A DNA stretch of 64,000 bases from Massilia varians (GTDB lineage Bacteria > Pseudomonadota > Gammaproteobacteria > Burkholderiales > Burkholderiaceae_D): NCBI RefSeq assembly GCF_027923905.1, contig NZ_AP026966.1, forward strand, positions 3,101,001 through 3,165,000, read 5' to 3'. The notes under the pieces are model-generated. The model saw only the letters and a program-made list of their open reading frames with translations, made no database searches and was not told the DNA's origin. The translations under genes and the position numbers were made by a program. This document shows positions 62,483 through 64,000 of this stretch, one piece after another (the first letter of the stretch is position 1; each line of letters starts with the position of its first letter).

Positions 62483-63505
62483 TTACTTCTTCATTGCCTT
62501 CATGCCCTTGGCGGTGCCCTTGTCCTGGAGCTTGCCCATGCCGGTATCGTCCAGCTGGCCGCCTTTCGAGGCGACCTGGGCGCTGCCCATGGCGCTGCCG
62601 GATTGTCCGGCCATCGTACCACCGCCGGCCGACTGCATGCTCATACCGAGTTCGGCGCCGGTGCGCGGCGAGGACATCGGATCGGACATGGTGCGCATCG
62701 CCATCTGCTTGAGGATGTCGATGTCGCCGCTCGGCAGGGCCACTTCGGCTTCGCCCGAGCCGCCGTCCACCGCCATCTGCTTCTCGCGGTCGGTGACGAA
62801 GTCCCAGTCGGCGCCCTGGTTCCAGGGACCGCGCATCTCGCCCGGACCCTGCGACATGTTGTAGTACACGCTGGCGAAACGCGGGTCGGCCGGCATTTTA
62901 CCCACCGGGAAGTTCGGCTCGATGGCGTACAGCGCCTTCTCGAAGGACTTCTGGTGCGCCACTTCACGCGTCATCAGGAAGCCCAGCGCCTCCTTCACGC
63001 CCGGGTCGTCGGTCAGGGCGATCAGGCGCTCGTAGACGATCTTGGCGCGCGCCTCGGCCGCGATGTTCGAGCGCAGGTCGGCGGTCGGTTCGGTGATCGA
63101 GTCGATGTAGGCCGCGGTCCATGGCACGCCGGCCGAGTTGACCAGCGGGGTGCCGGCGCCGTACAGCACCTGGGTGATGTGGCTGTCGTTGCCCGGGCCG
63201 GTAATCGCCTTGTACATGTCGGCTTCGCTGTCGACGGCTTCCGCCAGGCGGCCCTTGGCGCCCTTGTTCAGCATGGCGACGATGTGGCCGATCACCTCGA
63301 GGTGGCTGAGCTCCTCGGTGGCGATGTCGAACAGCATGTCCTTGCGGCCTGGATCGTCTTCCGATACGGCCTGGGTGAAGTAGCGCATGGCCGCGGCGAG
63401 TTCGCCTTGCGGGCCGCCGAACTGTTCCAGCATCAGGTTGGCCAGAGCCGGGTTGGGTTCGCTGACGCGGACCGTGTACTGCAGGCGTTTATTGTGTGCA
63501 AACAT
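62483..63505 (-). CDS. manganese-containing catalase (non-heme)
   Basis: 340 aa, ATG with GGGAGGAA upstream. Di-manganese four-helix-bundle catalase: the metal ligands lie in ELAAAMRYFTQAVSE, TEELSHLEVIGHIV, AEARAKIVYERL and TREVAHQKSFEKAL. It disproportionates hydrogen peroxide in the cytosol. Residues about 280-340 are a Gly/Met/Ser/Gln/Lys-rich tail ending KGMKAMKK, longer than in many family members. Divergent from the hemerythrin-like gene. The proteins match a stress-response setting. Confidence 0.93.
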   Translation of the reverse strand: MFAHNKRLQYTVRVSEPNPALANLMLEQFGGPQGELAAAMRYFTQAVSEDDPGRKDMLFDIATEELSHLEVIGHIVAMLNKGAKGRLAEAVDSEADMYKAITGPGNDSHITQVLYGAGTPLVNSAGVPWTAAYIDSITEPTADLRSNIAAEARAKIVYERLIALTDDPGVKEALGFLMTREVAHQKSFEKALYAIEPNFPVGKMPADPRFASVYYNMSQGPGEMRGPWNQGADWDFVTDREKQMAVDGGSGEAEVALPSGDIDILKQMAMRTMSDPMSSPRTGAELGMSMQSAGGGTMAGQSGSAMGSAQVASKGGQLDDTGMGKLQDKGTAKGMKAMKK

Positions 63506-63857
63506 GGACAATTCCTCCCGTTGTGAGTCATTGGACGCCGGGGCGACGCCATTCCTTGGCTGCCTGCCGTGGCCGGCAACCGCATGTCTCATGTTGGCAG
63601 TTTGACCCTGCAGTGAGGATCAGGTGTTCGCGCGTGCCCTTGTAGGAATAGAGCGACAATTAATGAACTTGATGGAAATGTTGAAATTGATAAATAAGAG
63701 TATTTATCGGGCTGCTTTTGCCGGCGCTGACAGGATGCGGGCGGGCACGCGCGCTGGCCTGCGCTGCCGACCGACAGGTGCGCGGCGCGTACTCCTACAG
63801 TAAAGACGAGTGGCGCGGCACTACCATGTTGAATAACTGACCATAAAGGGGGTAACG

Positions 63858-64000
63858 ATGTTTAACCTGAATAAGCTGAGCCCGACGATTACCAACATGA
63901 TCCGCTTCGACCATTCGCACGTGATGGTCACCTTCCACCAGTACGAGAAGGACAAACCGGCGCGCGTCAAAAAGGCCCTGGCCGATACGATCTGCGACGC
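63858..64000 (+). CDS. hemerythrin HHE-domain protein (partial, runs off the window)
   Basis: First 47 codons plus two bases; AAAGGGGG lies 4-8 bases upstream of the ATG at 63858. The start MFNLNKLSPTITNMIRFDHS, then HVMVTFHQYEKD and KKALADTICDA, matches the opening of HHE cation-binding proteins, in which the DHS/HVM region gives the first iron-ligand His. Such proteins bind oxygen or nitric oxide species. The 352-bp gap back to the catalase holds divergent promoters, TCCTACA motifs at 63793 and (reverse) 63641, and no convincing gene. Confidence 0.75.
   Translation, partial: MFNLNKLSPTITNMIRFDHSHVMVTFHQYEKDKPARVKKALADTICD

Noticed and set aside
63663..63803. 46-codon frame starting MNLMEMLKLI between the catalase and hemerythrin-like genes
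   Set aside because: Weak SD, and after 15 residues it becomes an Arg/Ala/Gly-rich shadow-like sequence; probably promoter region.

Overview
The window is about 64 kb of very GC-rich DNA with dense coding, short intergenic gaps and strong Shine-Dalgarno (SD) sites. Gene content points to a Burkholderiales chromosome, most likely Oxalobacteraceae (Massilia/Telluria-like): a DUF2863 protein, a cyo oxidase operon followed by SURF1 and a RegB/RegA pair, a QueE with a CX14CX2C cluster motif, and several GSP17M/DUF2382/KGG/DUF3606 stress proteins. No rRNA, tRNA, CRISPR array, intact insertion sequence or prophage was found. The only trace of a mobile element is a possible short transposase fragment near 33.3 kb.

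Layout. 0-3.6 kb: leftward housekeeping genes (LD-carboxypeptidase, an alpha/beta hydrolase without its nucleophile serine, tadA, queD, queE). 3.8-8.8 kb: a NarL-type histidine kinase, a PAS-GGDEF cyclase and a large M16 protease. 8.9-14.7 kb: the most unusual region, three tandem paralogous stress proteins (3, 4 and 1 copies of an ~85-residue aromatic repeat behind a GSP17M-like domain) plus a DUF2382 protein. 14.8-18.2 kb: a secreted nuclease, a three-gene operon with two small DUF5985 membrane proteins, and a phytanoyl-CoA dioxygenase-like enzyme. 18.4-27.9 kb: hybrid kinase, MscS channel, KGG stress protein, glycosyltransferase, DUF2863 protein, purine permease, DUF481 protein. 27.9-34.8 kb: MFS plus thioredoxin, DUF3606, a second MscS plus SDR, an Ala/Gly-rich secreted protein and a secreted subtilase.

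34.9-44.8 kb: an ECF sigma/anti-sigma pair divergent from the subtilase, an orphan kinase, an M23 peptidase convergent with PBP1A, a CHASE-PAS-GGDEF-EAL protein and a MarR regulator. 45-48.9 kb: a small repeat-containing protein, then a leftward operon of a secreted protein, a Kef-like antiporter and a YbdK-type glutamate-cysteine ligase. 49-58.4 kb: a GNAT, a ZIP transporter, and a long leftward block cyoABCD-SURF1-regB-regA-cytochrome c-MOSC, which links a terminal oxidase to a redox-sensing two-component system. 58.5-64 kb: an MHS-type transporter, a TetR regulator flanked on both sides by copies of one 18-bp palindrome, a small hydrolase, a ZIP transporter, a manganese catalase and the start of a hemerythrin-like gene.

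Taken together the window is rich in envelope, oxidative and desiccation-type stress functions and in signalling (four histidine kinases, two c-di-GMP proteins, an ECF sigma factor). The best candidates for something undescribed are the tandem repeat-protein locus at 8.9-14.7 kb, the palindromic operator array downstream of tetR near 60.0 kb, and the small-membrane-protein operon at 16.1-17.0 kb. All functions are read from sequence alone; no database search was run.
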